DNA from: Elusimicrobiota bacterium
GTDB lineage: Bacteria; Elusimicrobiota; Elusimicrobia; UBA1565; UBA9628
Direction: 5' to 3'
DNA: 51,091 nt
NCBI GenBank assembly: GCA_023249675.1
Contig: JAHFCE010000015.1
Location: forward strand, 1-51,091
Below the pieces are notes generated by a model. The model made no database searches. It was not told the origin of the DNA and saw only the letters and a program-made list of their open reading frames with translations. Positions 41,050 to 49,780 of this stretch are shown in pieces. The number at the start of each line of letters is the position of its first letter. The first letter of the stretch is position 1. The translations under genes were made by a program, and so were the position numbers.

Positions 41050-42231
41050 TTAACGGCGGGGCTTGGAATAGGTCCTTTGTACCTCGAGTGGATTCGTGTA
41101 CGGCGAGTTCCAGAGATGGGCGTGCATCGTCGCCACGCGCGCGGCGAGCGCTTCGTCCTTCACCACGATTTCGAGGTTGCGGGAGCTGTCGAGGTAGCCC
41201 CCGGCCCAGTTGCTCGTGCCGATCCAGACGGTTTTCCCATCTGCGGTCATGTATTTCGAGTGGGCCGTGCGCGCGAACGGGATGGTTCCCTGTTTAGCTT
41301 CAGGCACGGTGATGATGCGGACCTCGATGCCGGGAATCATCGCGAGGCTCTTGAGGTGGACGACGGACTGCGCGTCCGTGTTCCAATGGGAGACGAGGAG
41401 CTTGACCGCAACGCCGCGTACGGCGGCGTCGCGCAGGGCGTTGTCGATCGGAGGATAGAAATGCCTGGGCCGCGAATAAGTCGTGGGGTTGTAGTCGAGG
41501 AGTTGAATGGCGATGTTTAATTTGGCCTCGCTGATGAGCTTGACCAGTTCCGATTCCGAGTCCCCGACTCCGTTGGGATTTCTTCTCCAAGGGCTGGCGA
41601 CCAGATAGGCCCGGGCCGTGCGGTCAGCGCTCGGGTCTTTCTGCTCGTCCAGTTTGAGGCCGCTTTGATCATCGGTCAGCGCCCAGTCGTGAGTGAAGAC
41701 CTTTTGGACGTTGGAGACGACCGTCGCGTCGGCGATTCTCAGTCCCAACTCGTGGATATGCTTGAGCGACCTCCAGTCGAAGTTCTGGCTGCCGACATAG
41801 GCTTGCGTGGAGTCCACGATGAAGAATTTGGCGTGGATGATGCCGTCGCCGTTGACCTGAGACCACTCTAAAACGCGCAGGTCCAGGTCCGGGATGGATT
41901 TGAGCCGGGCGATGCCGTCAAGCGAGTTCTTCTCGAACTTCTTTTCGAGGATGACGCGGATCTTCACGCCGCGTTTGGCGGCCCGCTCGAGGGCTTGAAG
42001 CGATGCTTCGAGGGGTTCGCCGGTAGAGGGCGTCACGTAGAACTGCTCGATGTCGATCGTCTTCTTGGCTGCGTCGAACATCGCGGGCCAGACGTCCGAG
42101 GCTTGGCGCAGGTTTTTTTCCTCGAGGGACGTCTCGATTGGATAAGAGTAAACAAGCTCAAAGCCGGGTACGGAGAACTCGGCTCGAGCGGGGGCCGCCA
42201 ACAGAAGCAGAAAAGTCGAGAGTCGGGTCAT
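41050..42231 (-). CDS. Exported phospholipase D-family protein (two HKD motifs)
   Basis: 393 aa. Signal peptide MTRLSTFLLLLAAPARA. Two complete HKD motifs: His133-x-Lys135...Asp140 (IIHAKFFIVDSTQAYVGSQNF) and His324-x-Lys326...Asp331 (AHSKYMTADGKTVWIGTSN), the paired halves of the PLD active site. PLDs cleave or transfer phosphodiester head groups; this one would act in the periplasm or on the outer surface, and resembles PLD3/4-like or cardiolipin-synthase-like proteins. It is the last gene of the lipoate/2-oxoacid dehydrogenase operon (ATGA overlap with lipB), an odd partner. Confidence 0.9.
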   Translation of the reverse strand: MTRLSTFLLLLAAPARAEFSVPGFELVYSYPIETSLEEKNLRQASDVWPAMFDAAKKTIDIEQFYVTPSTGEPLEASLQALERAAKRGVKIRVILEKKFEKNSLDGIARLKSIPDLDLRVLEWSQVNGDGIIHAKFFIVDSTQAYVGSQNFDWRSLKHIHELGLRIADATVVSNVQKVFTHDWALTDDQSGLKLDEQKDPSADRTARAYLVASPWRRNPNGVGDSESELVKLISEAKLNIAIQLLDYNPTTYSRPRHFYPPIDNALRDAAVRGVAVKLLVSHWNTDAQSVVHLKSLAMIPGIEVRIITVPEAKQGTIPFARTAHSKYMTADGKTVWIGTSNWAGGYLDSSRNLEIVVKDEALAARVATMHAHLWNSPYTNPLEVQRTYSKPRR

Positions 42232-42860
42232 GAGTTCTCCACAGTGCGGTTGGTCGTGCGGCCGAAGTAGTGAAGCATGGCCTGGCCCACGGCCCTCGTC
42301 ACGGCGGCTTCATCCACGCTGGCGCCGAGCAGTTGCGCCATCGAGGTCATGACCTCGCTCTCGAGCTTGCACGGGTGGATGAGTTGGAAGGGTGCTAGCG
42401 TGTTGTTCATGTTCAGCGCGAAGCCGTGGTAGGCGACGCCGCTGCGCACCGCGACGCCGATGGAGGCCAGCTTCTTGCGGCCGACCCAGAGCCCGGTGAA
42501 GCCCTTGACCGTCGTCGCGCGCACGCCGAACGGGGCGATCGCTTCGATCAGGACCGCCTCAAGAGCCGAGAGGTAGGAGCGCGCCTTGAGGCCGAGGCCG
42601 GGCAGGTGGAAAACCGGGTAACCGACGAGCTGGCCGAGGCCATGCCAGGTGAGGTCGCCGCCGCGCTCGATCGTGTGGACGGGGTCGGGCAGGGCCCGAG
42701 GCACGTTTTGCTTGCTCGAGCGGCCGATCGTGTAGACGGGGCGGTGCTGGCAGAGGAGGAGCGTGTCCGGGATATTCCCCGCGCTCCGCTCGAAGACGAG
42801 CTTGCGCTGGAGATCCCAGACCTCTGTGTAGTCCTTGAGGCCCAGATCGCGGACGATCAT
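42228..42860 (-). CDS. lipB: Octanoyl-[acyl-carrier-protein]:protein N-octanoyltransferase
   Basis: 210 aa. Motifs RGGDLTWHGLGQLVGYPVF (66-84), KLASIGVAVRSGVAYHGFALN with Lys130, and Cys164 in LIHPCK: the Cys-Lys dyad of LipB that moves octanoate from ACP to lipoyl domains. Its targets, the E2 protein and LipA, are encoded upstream in the same operon. 3 bp after the lpd stop. Confidence 0.94.
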   Translation of the reverse strand: MIVRDLGLKDYTEVWDLQRKLVFERSAGNIPDTLLLCQHRPVYTIGRSSKQNVPRALPDPVHTIERGGDLTWHGLGQLVGYPVFHLPGLGLKARSYLSALEAVLIEAIAPFGVRATTVKGFTGLWVGRKKLASIGVAVRSGVAYHGFALNMNNTLAPFQLIHPCKLESEVMTSMAQLLGASVDEAAVTRAVGQAMLHYFGRTTNRTVENS

Positions 42861-42863
42861 CGT

Positions 42864-44279
42864 TTAGGAGAAAACGGGGGCCTCGCGCTTGACCTGCAGC
42901 ATGTGCACGGGATGGCCGAGCGCGACCTCGCAGGCTTCCGCGAACGTCTCGGTCAAGGTGGGGTGCGGGTGGATGGTCTGGGCGACCTGCTCGAGGGTGA
43001 CGCCGACCGAGACCGCGAGGCAGGCTTCCCCCACGAGGTCAGACGCATTCGCGCCCACGAACCCAGCGCCCAAGAGGCGGTGCGTCGCCTTGTCGGCGAC
43101 GACCTTGCAGAAGCCATCGGTCTCGCGCACGGCCATGGCGCGCCCGGAGGCCGCAAACGGGAACTTGCCGGTGATGGTGGAGAATCCTGCGGCCTTGGCC
43201 TCCGCATCGGTCATGCCGACCCAGGAGATCTCGGGGTCGGTGAATACGGCCCAGGGCACTTGGCCGCGATTTTCCAGAGGCAGTCCCGCGAGGGACTGCG
43301 CGGCGAGAATGCCCTCGCGGCTCGCCTTATGGGCTAGATAGGGCTGGCCGACGACGTCGCCGATCGCGTAGATGCCGTCCACGGAGGAGAGCATTTCGGT
43401 GTCGACGACGATATGTCCGCGCTTGTCGAGCTCGACGCCGATCTTTTCGAGGCCGAGGCCTTGAGAGCGCGGCGCGCGGCCGACGGCCAGAAGGATTTTA
43501 TCGCAGACGATCTTCTTGGCGCCTTCGGGAGTTTCAACGGCGAGTTCGAGCCTCTTCCCCTTTTTAGCCCAAGATTTCGCCTTCGAGGACAGCAGGACCT
43601 CGACGCCGAGCTTGGCAAGATTGCGCGAGACGGGCAGGACCATATCTTTTTCGATCACGGGCAAAAGAGAATCGGTGAACTCGACGACCGTGACGGTCGT
43701 GCCCAATTTCGCGAAGAAGGTGCCGATTTCAAGGCCGATCACGCCGCCGCCGACGACGACAAGGGCCTGAGGCGGGGTTTTGAGGTCGAGGGCTTCCTTC
43801 GAACCCAGGATATCCTTGCCATCGATGGTGAAGCCGGGGATGGACACGATCTCGGAGCCGGTCGCGATGATCGCGTGCGTAAAATCGATCGTCTCGGCGC
43901 CGCCGTCCGTCTTCGTGACGACGGCGGTGCGGGACGTCGTGAACTGGGCCGAGCCGGAGATGTGCTCGCCCTTGTTGCCCTTGATCAGGACGCCGATGTT
44001 TTTGACGAAGCCCCCGACCATCTGGTCCTTCCAGGCCACGACCTTGCTCCAGTCGAGCTGGTGCTGAGGATCATCGCAGCCGGCTTTCTTGGACTTATGG
44101 GCGTGGCCCGCCGCGGCGATGAGCGCCTTCGACGGGATGCAGCCGTAGTTGAGGCACTCGCCGCCGAGCTTGTCACGGTCCACGAGGAGGACCTTCTTGC
44201 CGAGTTGGCCGGCCTTGATGGCGGCGACATAGCCGCCGGGGCCGCCGCCGATGATGAGCACGTCGGTTTTGATCGCCAT
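42864..44279 (-). CDS. lpdA: Dihydrolipoyl dehydrogenase (E3)
   Basis: 471 aa. FAD site IIGGGPGGYVAAIKAGQLG, redox disulfide GGECLNYGCIPSKALI, NAD site VVGGGVIGLEIGTFFAKLG, AIGDVVGQPYLAHKA and the C-terminal catalytic IHPHPTLTETFAEA (His-x-x-x-x-Glu). Re-oxidises dihydrolipoamide on the E2 lipoyl domain. Located 10 bp after the E2 gene. Confidence 0.96.
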   Translation of the reverse strand: MAIKTDVLIIGGGPGGYVAAIKAGQLGKKVLLVDRDKLGGECLNYGCIPSKALIAAAGHAHKSKKAGCDDPQHQLDWSKVVAWKDQMVGGFVKNIGVLIKGNKGEHISGSAQFTTSRTAVVTKTDGGAETIDFTHAIIATGSEIVSIPGFTIDGKDILGSKEALDLKTPPQALVVVGGGVIGLEIGTFFAKLGTTVTVVEFTDSLLPVIEKDMVLPVSRNLAKLGVEVLLSSKAKSWAKKGKRLELAVETPEGAKKIVCDKILLAVGRAPRSQGLGLEKIGVELDKRGHIVVDTEMLSSVDGIYAIGDVVGQPYLAHKASREGILAAQSLAGLPLENRGQVPWAVFTDPEISWVGMTDAEAKAAGFSTITGKFPFAASGRAMAVRETDGFCKVVADKATHRLLGAGFVGANASDLVGEACLAVSVGVTLEQVAQTIHPHPTLTETFAEACEVALGHPVHMLQVKREAPVFS

Positions 44280-44289
44280 GTTCGCCTCG

Positions 44290-45663
44290 TTAGAGAAGGG
44301 TTTGCGGGTTTTCGAGATGCTTGATGATCGTGTTCAGGAAGCTCGCCGCATCGGCGCCGTCGACCAGGCGGTGATCGAAGGAGAGCGCGAGGTTCATCAT
44401 GTCCCGCGCGACGATCTTGCCCTCGCGCACAACGGGCCGCTGGGCGAGCTTCATGAGGCCCAGGATGGCGGCCTCGGGGTGGTTGACGATCGGCGTGGCG
44501 AACAGGCCTCCGATCGGGCCGATGTTCGTGATCGTGAAGGTGCCGTCCTGGAGGGAGGGCACGTCGATCGTGTTGGCGCGGACCTTGCCCGCGAGCGCGG
44601 CCACTTCCGCGGCGAGCGCCCAGAGGTCTTTGTCCTGCGCGCTCTTGATGTTCGGCACGACGAGGCCCTGCGGAGCGGCGACGGCCACGCCGATGTTCTT
44701 GCGGCTTTTGACCACGATCTCCCCCGCCGCCTCATCGAGGGAGGAATTGAACATCGGGAACTCGGAGAGCGCTTTCACGAGCGCGCGGATGATGAAGGGC
44801 AGAAAGGTGAGCTTGACGCCTTTTTTGGCGGCTTGGGGCTTGAGCTTTTCGCGCAAGGCCAGAACGGCGGTCATGTCGCACTCATCCATGTGGGTGACAT
44901 GGGCGACGGTGCGGCGCGACTGCTGCATTTTTTCGGCGATCTTGCGGCGAATGCCGGTGAACGGCACGGTGGTGTCTCCGGTCTGTCGGGCCACCGAGAC
45001 GAGCGCGTACGAGGATGTGGATGCGGACGTGAGTGCCGGACTTGCCGTTCGCGCCGAAGGCGCCACGGCGCGCACATCCGTTTCCGAGATCCGGCCCCCG
45101 GGGCCGCTGCCGGCGATGCGCGACAAATTGACGCCGAGCGCTGACGCCAGGGCTTTGACGGCGGAAGTCGCGTTCGCGCCGGAGTTGTCGAACGCGGAGC
45201 CGCCGGCTTTGACAGAAGAGAGGTCGGAGGCGAGAACGCGGCCTTGCGGGCCGCTGCCTTGCACCTGGCCGATGTCGATCTTCTTGTCTTTGGCCATTTG
45301 GCGGACCATGGGCGTGGCGAGAACCTCGTTGGCGGTTTGAGGCGGCCGCGCGGCGGCGGGGCGCTCCTGGACGATGGCCCGGGAAGTTTTTTCGGCCTTC
45401 GCTTGGACGGCCGCGCCGCCGGCGATGTCGATGGAGACCAGCGGAGCATGGACTTTTATTTTTTCGCCGGGCTTCCCGTGCAGCTTCACGATCTTGCCGG
45501 CTTTCGGCGAGGGAATCTCGACCTCCGCCTTGTCGGTCAAGACCGCGGCCAACGGCTGATGCTCGGCGACCGCGTCGCCGACCTTCACGAACCACTTCAC
45601 GATCTCGCCTTCGACGAGACCTTCACCGATGTCCGGCAATTTGAATTCGTAGTTCATTGTCAT
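44290..45663 (-). CDS. 2-oxoacid dehydrogenase E2 (dihydrolipoyl acyltransferase) with two E3/E1-binding domains
   Basis: 457 aa. One lipoyl domain (about 5-80, lipoyl Lys45 in LTDKAEVEIPSP), an Ala/Pro linker, then two peripheral-subunit-binding-like domains: about 115-150 (LATPMVRQMAKDKKIDIGQVQGSG...GRVLASDL) and about 166-202 (VKALASALGVNLSRIAGSGPGGRISETDV). The catalytic core is about 230-457 with the active-site SFDHRLVDGADAASF. A second ATG lies at 45657. E2 proteins normally carry one binding domain. Acyl specificity (acetyl or branched-chain) is unclear. Element B occupies the gap upstream. Confidence 0.93.
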   Translation of the reverse strand: MTMNYEFKLPDIGEGLVEGEIVKWFVKVGDAVAEHQPLAAVLTDKAEVEIPSPKAGKIVKLHGKPGEKIKVHAPLVSIDIAGGAAVQAKAEKTSRAIVQERPAAARPPQTANEVLATPMVRQMAKDKKIDIGQVQGSGPQGRVLASDLSSVKAGGSAFDNSGANATSAVKALASALGVNLSRIAGSGPGGRISETDVRAVAPSARTASPALTSASTSSYALVSVARQTGDTTVPFTGIRRKIAEKMQQSRRTVAHVTHMDECDMTAVLALREKLKPQAAKKGVKLTFLPFIIRALVKALSEFPMFNSSLDEAAGEIVVKSRKNIGVAVAAPQGLVVPNIKSAQDKDLWALAAEVAALAGKVRANTIDVPSLQDGTFTITNIGPIGGLFATPIVNHPEAAILGLMKLAQRPVVREGKIVARDMMNLALSFDHRLVDGADAASFLNTIIKHLENPQTLL

Positions 45664-45681
45664 CGCTCTTTTTGGGAAAGG

Positions 45682-45747
45682 TTATCCACAAACTTGGTAC
45701 GCGCCAAGTTGCTCCCCGCGTTTCAACGTTGAAGTATTGGGGATAAC
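45682..45747. repeat. Intergenic element B: DnaA box plus CTTGGTAC palindrome
   Basis: TTATCCACA at 45682-45690, CTTGGTACGCGCCAAG at 45693-45708 and an inverted GGGGATAAC end near 45739-45747. Box, spacer and palindrome start are identical to element A in the opposite orientation. The element fills the 104-bp gap between the E1-beta stop and the E2 start in an operon whose other gaps are 10 bp or less. Confidence 0.75.
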
Positions 45748-45767
45748 TTGTCGTCTGTGTGTGCGCA

Positions 45768-46775
45768 TCAGAAGCTCAAGGTTTTGCGCGCGGCCATCAC
45801 GACACGGTCCGCGTCGGGGATGTAGTACTGCTCGAGGCGAAACAGCGGCATGCGGATGTCCCAGCCGCCGACGCGCGCGACGGGGGCCAGGAGCTTGAGC
45901 AGGCCGCGCTCGGCGATGAGGGCGGAGAGCTCGGCCGCCCAGGAGCCGGTGTTGGGCGCCTCGTGGGCGATGACGCAGCGGCCGGTCTTGCCGACGGAGG
46001 CCAGCACCGCGTCGAGGTCGAGCGGAGACAAAGTCCGCAGGTCGAGGATCTCGACCGAGGCGCCGTCCTCCTTCTCGAGGCGCTCGGCGGCCTTTTCGCA
46101 GGTCACGGTCATCGCGCCCCAGGTCAGGAACGTGATGTCTTTTCCCTCTTTGACGACGCGCGCCTTGCCGATCTCGATGGTGTAGTGGCCCGCGGGCACT
46201 TCGCCCTTCGCCGAACGGTACAGGAGTTTCGGCTCGAAGAAGACGACCGGATCAGGCGACTCGATCGCGGCGAGCAGGAGGCCCTTCGCGTCGTGGGGTG
46301 TTGAGGGGATGACGACCGTGATGCCCGGCGTGTGGCAGACATAGGCCTCGGGGCTCTCCGAATGATGCTCCGGAGCGTGGATCAAGCCGCCGTGCGGGAC
46401 GCGCAAAACCAGAGGCACGGACAGCTTGCCGCGCGAGCGCGAGCGGATGCGGCCGAGGTGGCAGACCAGCTGGTCGAACACCGCGGGCATGAAGCCGTCG
46501 AACTGGATCTCGGCGATCGGGCGCATGCCCGATATCGCGAGCCCGATGGCCGAGCCCATGATGCCGATCTCGGCGAGCGGAGTGTCGACGACGCGGTCGT
46601 CGCCGTACTTCTTCCACAGACCCTCGGTGGCGCGAAACACGCCGCCGTTGCGGCCCACGTCCTCGCCCAAGATCATGACGCGTTTGTCTCGGCTCAAGGC
46701 CATGTCGAGAGCCTCGTTGACGGCCTGCACGAGGTTGAGGACGCGCGTGGCGGCGGGTTTTGTCGCCGTCTTCAC
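45768..46775 (-). CDS. 2-oxoacid dehydrogenase E1 component, beta subunit
   Basis: 335 aa, GTG start overlapping the E1-alpha TGA (GTGA). Motifs LNLVQAVNEALDMALSRDKRVMILGEDVGRNGGVFRATEGL, PLAEIGIMGSAIGLAISGMRPIAEIQF, and the C-terminal LTWGAMTVTCEKAAERL...EILDLRTLSPLD typical of PDH/BCKDH beta subunits, which complete the thiamine-diphosphate site of the alpha subunit. Acts with E1-alpha in decarboxylation of a 2-oxoacid. Confidence 0.94.
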   Translation of the reverse strand: MKTATKPAATRVLNLVQAVNEALDMALSRDKRVMILGEDVGRNGGVFRATEGLWKKYGDDRVVDTPLAEIGIMGSAIGLAISGMRPIAEIQFDGFMPAVFDQLVCHLGRIRSRSRGKLSVPLVLRVPHGGLIHAPEHHSESPEAYVCHTPGITVVIPSTPHDAKGLLLAAIESPDPVVFFEPKLLYRSAKGEVPAGHYTIEIGKARVVKEGKDITFLTWGAMTVTCEKAAERLEKEDGASVEILDLRTLSPLDLDAVLASVGKTGRCVIAHEAPNTGSWAAELSALIAERGLLKLLAPVARVGGWDIRMPLFRLEQYYIPDADRVVMAARKTLSF

Positions 46776-47899
46776 GGGAACCTTCCTTCGGCGGGCGGCA
46801 GTTCCATAAGAATCTGAGCTCCGCCCTTGAACTGAAGAAGCTTCTCAAGTTCCGCGCGCTGTTCGATCAGATGCCACGGTGCCGTGGCATAATTATCGGC
46901 GAACATATTTAATGGATTTGGGGCCGGGAACTCTTCGTAGGCCTTTACCTCCTGGTTGATCCAAGCGTCCGTGGCGGTCTGAAGAGTTCCCTCTTTTTTG
47001 TCGTTCCAAAGTTTTTTTGCCGTCAAAAACTTCTTAAAGCGCGAAATCGGATCGCGCTTCTTCCACCTTTGGACCTCTTTGTCCTCGCGGTAGCGCGAGG
47101 CGTCATCGGCGGTCGTGTGATGCCCCATGCGGTAGGTTTCGCATTCGATCACCGTGGCGCCCTCGCCCTTGCGCGCGCGTGCGACCGCCTCGACAGTCGC
47201 CGCGTAGACGGCGAGTGCGTCGTTGCCGTCCACCTGGAGGCCGCGCACGCCGTAGCCCCAGGCTTTCTGCGCCAAGGTCTGCGAGGCGGCCTGGCGCGAT
47301 CGCGGCACCGAGATCGCCCAGCCGTTGTTCTCGATGACGTAGATCGCGGGAAGCTTAAACTGACCGGCGAAGGTCAGGGCCTCGTGGAGGTCGCCCTTCG
47401 AGGAGGTGCCGTCGCCGCAGTAAGTGAGGGCCACGCCGCCCTTGCCTTTGAGCTTCTGGCCCCAGGCGAGGCCCGCGACCTGGGTCAGGTGCGTGCCGAC
47501 CGGGATCGAGAAGATCATGTCGTTGTTGCCTTCGGGAAAGCGGGTGCCGCGGTCGTCGCCGGCCCAGTACAGGAGGCCGTAGCGCATCTGCATGCCGCGC
47601 GCGAAGTACACGCCGCCGCCGCGGTAGGTGGGCACGACCCAGTCGGAGGGGCGCAGCGCCAAAGGCGGGATGCATTGCGTGGCTTCTTGACCCGTGATCA
47701 TGGGATACGTTCCAAGGCGTCCGGAACGTTGGAGCAAGATAGCCCGTTCGTCGAATCGGCGGATCTGAAACATCAAACGGTACATTTCGATTAAAAGTTT
47801 ATCCGAGACCTTCGGCATCAGAGATTGATCGACGGCGCCGTCGATCCCAAGGATTTCGAGACGCTGAATGTCGAGGGAAGCGACAGTTTTAAGAGGCAT
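46772..47899 (-). CDS. 2-oxoacid dehydrogenase E1 component, alpha subunit
   Basis: 375 aa. MYRLMFQIRRFDERAILLQRSGRLGTYPMITGQEA (about 33-70), thiamine-diphosphate motif GDGTSSKGDLHEALTFAGQFKLPAIYVIENNGWAISVP and the phosphorylation-loop-like GHHTTADDASRYR. Resembles pyruvate dehydrogenase (Bacillus type) as well as branched-chain dehydrogenase; which 2-oxoacid is used cannot be fixed. The start lies 11 nt inside the lipA gene. Confidence 0.94.
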   Translation of the reverse strand: MPLKTVASLDIQRLEILGIDGAVDQSLMPKVSDKLLIEMYRLMFQIRRFDERAILLQRSGRLGTYPMITGQEATQCIPPLALRPSDWVVPTYRGGGVYFARGMQMRYGLLYWAGDDRGTRFPEGNNDMIFSIPVGTHLTQVAGLAWGQKLKGKGGVALTYCGDGTSSKGDLHEALTFAGQFKLPAIYVIENNGWAISVPRSRQAASQTLAQKAWGYGVRGLQVDGNDALAVYAATVEAVARARKGEGATVIECETYRMGHHTTADDASRYREDKEVQRWKKRDPISRFKKFLTAKKLWNDKKEGTLQTATDAWINQEVKAYEEFPAPNPLNMFADNYATAPWHLIEQRAELEKLLQFKGGAQILMELPPAEGRFP

Positions 47900-48791
47900 G
47901 GGCGTCCAAATGTCCCTTCATAAAAAGCTCGGCCGCGCGATAGGAAGATCGAACAAAGGGTCCAGAGGCGACATAATGAAAGCCGTGCTCTCGCGCGATC
48001 TCGCCATATCTTTTGAATTCGTCAGGGTGAATAAATTGTTCGACTCGGAGGTGGTGGCGCGACCCCGAGGGCCTCAGATATTGCCCAAGCGTCAATATCT
48101 GCACCCCAACCGACCGGAGGTCTTTAAAGCTCTGAACAAGTTCCCCTTCGGTCTCTCCGAGACCTAACATTAAAGATGTTTTGGTCGGGGACTGAGGGCG
48201 ATGGGCTGTGGCATGGGCTAAAACGTCAAGCGATTGTCGGTAACTTGCTTTCGCGTCGCGAACGGAGGAGGTCAAGCGTTCCACGCACTCGACGTTGTGG
48301 GCCACGACGTCGGGACCGGCGTCGAGAACACGCTTCAACAGTTTCACATCCCCGCGAAAGTCCTGAAGAAGCATCTCGAGCTTCATGTCGGGGCAAACGG
48401 ATTTGATCTCGCGGATACACGCGGCCAGATGCGCCGCGCCTTGGTCGGGCAGATCATCGCGGCAGACCGTGGTGAGCACGGCGTACTCGACCGCCATTTC
48501 TTTCAAGGTCAACGCCAATTTGACCGGCTCGTCCAGGTCCGGCAGCGGCGGCTTCGCCGCAGTGCCGACGGAGCAAAAACGGCAGCCGCGGGTGCAGGTA
48601 GCACCCATGACCATGAACGTCGCCGTTCCCCCGCCCCAGCACTCGGCCAGGTTGGGACAGCGGGCTTCCTCGCAAACGGTCGAGAGTCCCCGCGAGCGTG
48701 AGGCCGTTTTTATGCGCGCGACGACAGGGCCGGTCGGAAGCTTGACCTTCAGCCAGGGCGGCAGGCTCTGGCGCACCGCAGTCCGGGGCAT
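47889..48791 (-). CDS. lipA: Lipoyl synthase (radical SAM)
   Basis: 300 aa. Auxiliary cluster Cys40, Cys45, Cys51 (STVCEEARCPNLAEC) and radical-SAM cluster Cys66-x-x-x-Cys70-x-x-Cys73 (CTRGCRFC); the C-terminal RSSY (VRSSYRA) completes the LipA set. Inserts two sulfurs into octanoyl groups placed by LipB. Starts 2 nt after the trxB stop. Confidence 0.97.
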   Translation of the reverse strand: MPRTAVRQSLPPWLKVKLPTGPVVARIKTASRSRGLSTVCEEARCPNLAECWGGGTATFMVMGATCTRGCRFCSVGTAAKPPLPDLDEPVKLALTLKEMAVEYAVLTTVCRDDLPDQGAAHLAACIREIKSVCPDMKLEMLLQDFRGDVKLLKRVLDAGPDVVAHNVECVERLTSSVRDAKASYRQSLDVLAHATAHRPQSPTKTSLMLGLGETEGELVQSFKDLRSVGVQILTLGQYLRPSGSRHHLRVEQFIHPDEFKRYGEIAREHGFHYVASGPFVRSSYRAAELFMKGHLDAHAS

Positions 48792-48793
48792 GG

Positions 48794-49726
48794 TCAGTGC
48801 GTGCCCTGATCGGCGAGCCAGCGCTCGGCCTCGAGCGCCGCCTTGCAGCCCATGCCCGCGGCGGTGACGGCCTGGCGGTAGCGGTGGTCCATGACGTCGC
48901 CCGCGGCGAAGACGCCGGGCACGGAGGTGCGCGTGCGGTCATCGGCGATCACGTACCCATTTTCATCGGTCTTCAGCTGGCCGCCGAGAAACGCGGTGGT
49001 CGGCGCGTGGCCGATGGCCATGAACACCCCGTCGCACTTGAGCGCGGTCACGGCGTTGGTCTTGAGGTTCTTGAGCTTGACGCCGTCGACATGGCCGTTG
49101 CCGGTGATCTCCTCGATGGCCGTGTCCCAGATGAACGATATCTTCGAATTTTTCTGAGCGCGTTCCTGCATGATCTTGGAGGCGCGCAGGACGCCGCGCC
49201 GGTGGACCACGACGACCTTGGAGGCGAACTTGGTGAGAAAAGTGGCTTCTTCCATGGCGGTATCGCCGCCGCCGACGACGACGACCGCTTTGTTCTTGAA
49301 AAAGAAGCCGTCGCAGGTGGCGCAGGCGGAGACGCCGTGGCCCATCAGACGCTTCTCGCTCTCGATACCGAGCCATTTCGCGTTGGCGCCGGTGGCGATG
49401 ATCAAAGCCTCGGCTGCTGCGGCCGTGCCCTCGGTCGTCTCCACGTGGAAGGGACGGCGGGAGAGGTCCACCGTGACGACGTATTCATTGATGATTTTCA
49501 CGCCCAGGCGCTCGACCTGCTTCTGCATGCGCTCCATGAGTTCGGGGCCCGAGATCGGCTCGGGAAAGCCTGGGAAGTTTTCGACGTCCGAGGTGATCAT
49601 GAGCTGTCCGCCCATGGAGACGCCGCCGAACACGAGGGGGTCCATGTTCGCGCGCGCGGCGTAGATGGCAGCCGTGTAGGCGGCGGCGCCGGAGCCGATG
49701 ATGACGATTTTCTTCGATTCGGACAT
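48794..49726 (-). CDS. trxB: Thioredoxin reductase
   Basis: 310 aa. FAD motif IIGSGAAAYTAAIYAARA (Ala where Gly-Pro-Ala is usual), active disulfide Cys135-Ala-Thr-Cys138 (CATCDG), NADPH motif VVGGGDTAMEEA, and late VFAAGDVMDHRYRQAVTAAGMG. Reduces thioredoxin with NADPH. First gene of the lipoate/2-oxoacid dehydrogenase operon; perfect TATAAT 6 nt before ATG. Confidence 0.94.
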   Translation of the reverse strand: MSESKKIVIIGSGAAAYTAAIYAARANMDPLVFGGVSMGGQLMITSDVENFPGFPEPISGPELMERMQKQVERLGVKIINEYVVTVDLSRRPFHVETTEGTAAAAEALIIATGANAKWLGIESEKRLMGHGVSACATCDGFFFKNKAVVVVGGGDTAMEEATFLTKFASKVVVVHRRGVLRASKIMQERAQKNSKISFIWDTAIEEITGNGHVDGVKLKNLKTNAVTALKCDGVFMAIGHAPTTAFLGGQLKTDENGYVIADDRTRTSVPGVFAAGDVMDHRYRQAVTAAGMGCKAALEAERWLADQGTH

Positions 49727-49732
49727 GAGCTG

Positions 49733-49738
49733 ATTATA
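49733..49738 (-). promoter_or_regulatory. -10 hexamer TATAAT of leaderless trxB operon
   Basis: Perfect TATAAT on the minus strand, 6 nt before ATG 49726. It is the only promoter seen upstream of the eight-gene trxB-PLD operon besides element B. Confidence 0.7.
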
Positions 49739-49766
49739 ACATGTCTCCCTCCGGGCCCCGCCTTGC

Positions 49767-49772
49767 TAGACT
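49767..49772 (+). promoter_or_regulatory. Possible -10 hexamer TAGACT before folB
   Basis: TAGACT, 8 nt before ATG 49781; spacing slightly longer than at other genes. Confidence 0.4.
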
Positions 49773-49780
49773 ATCCCTCG

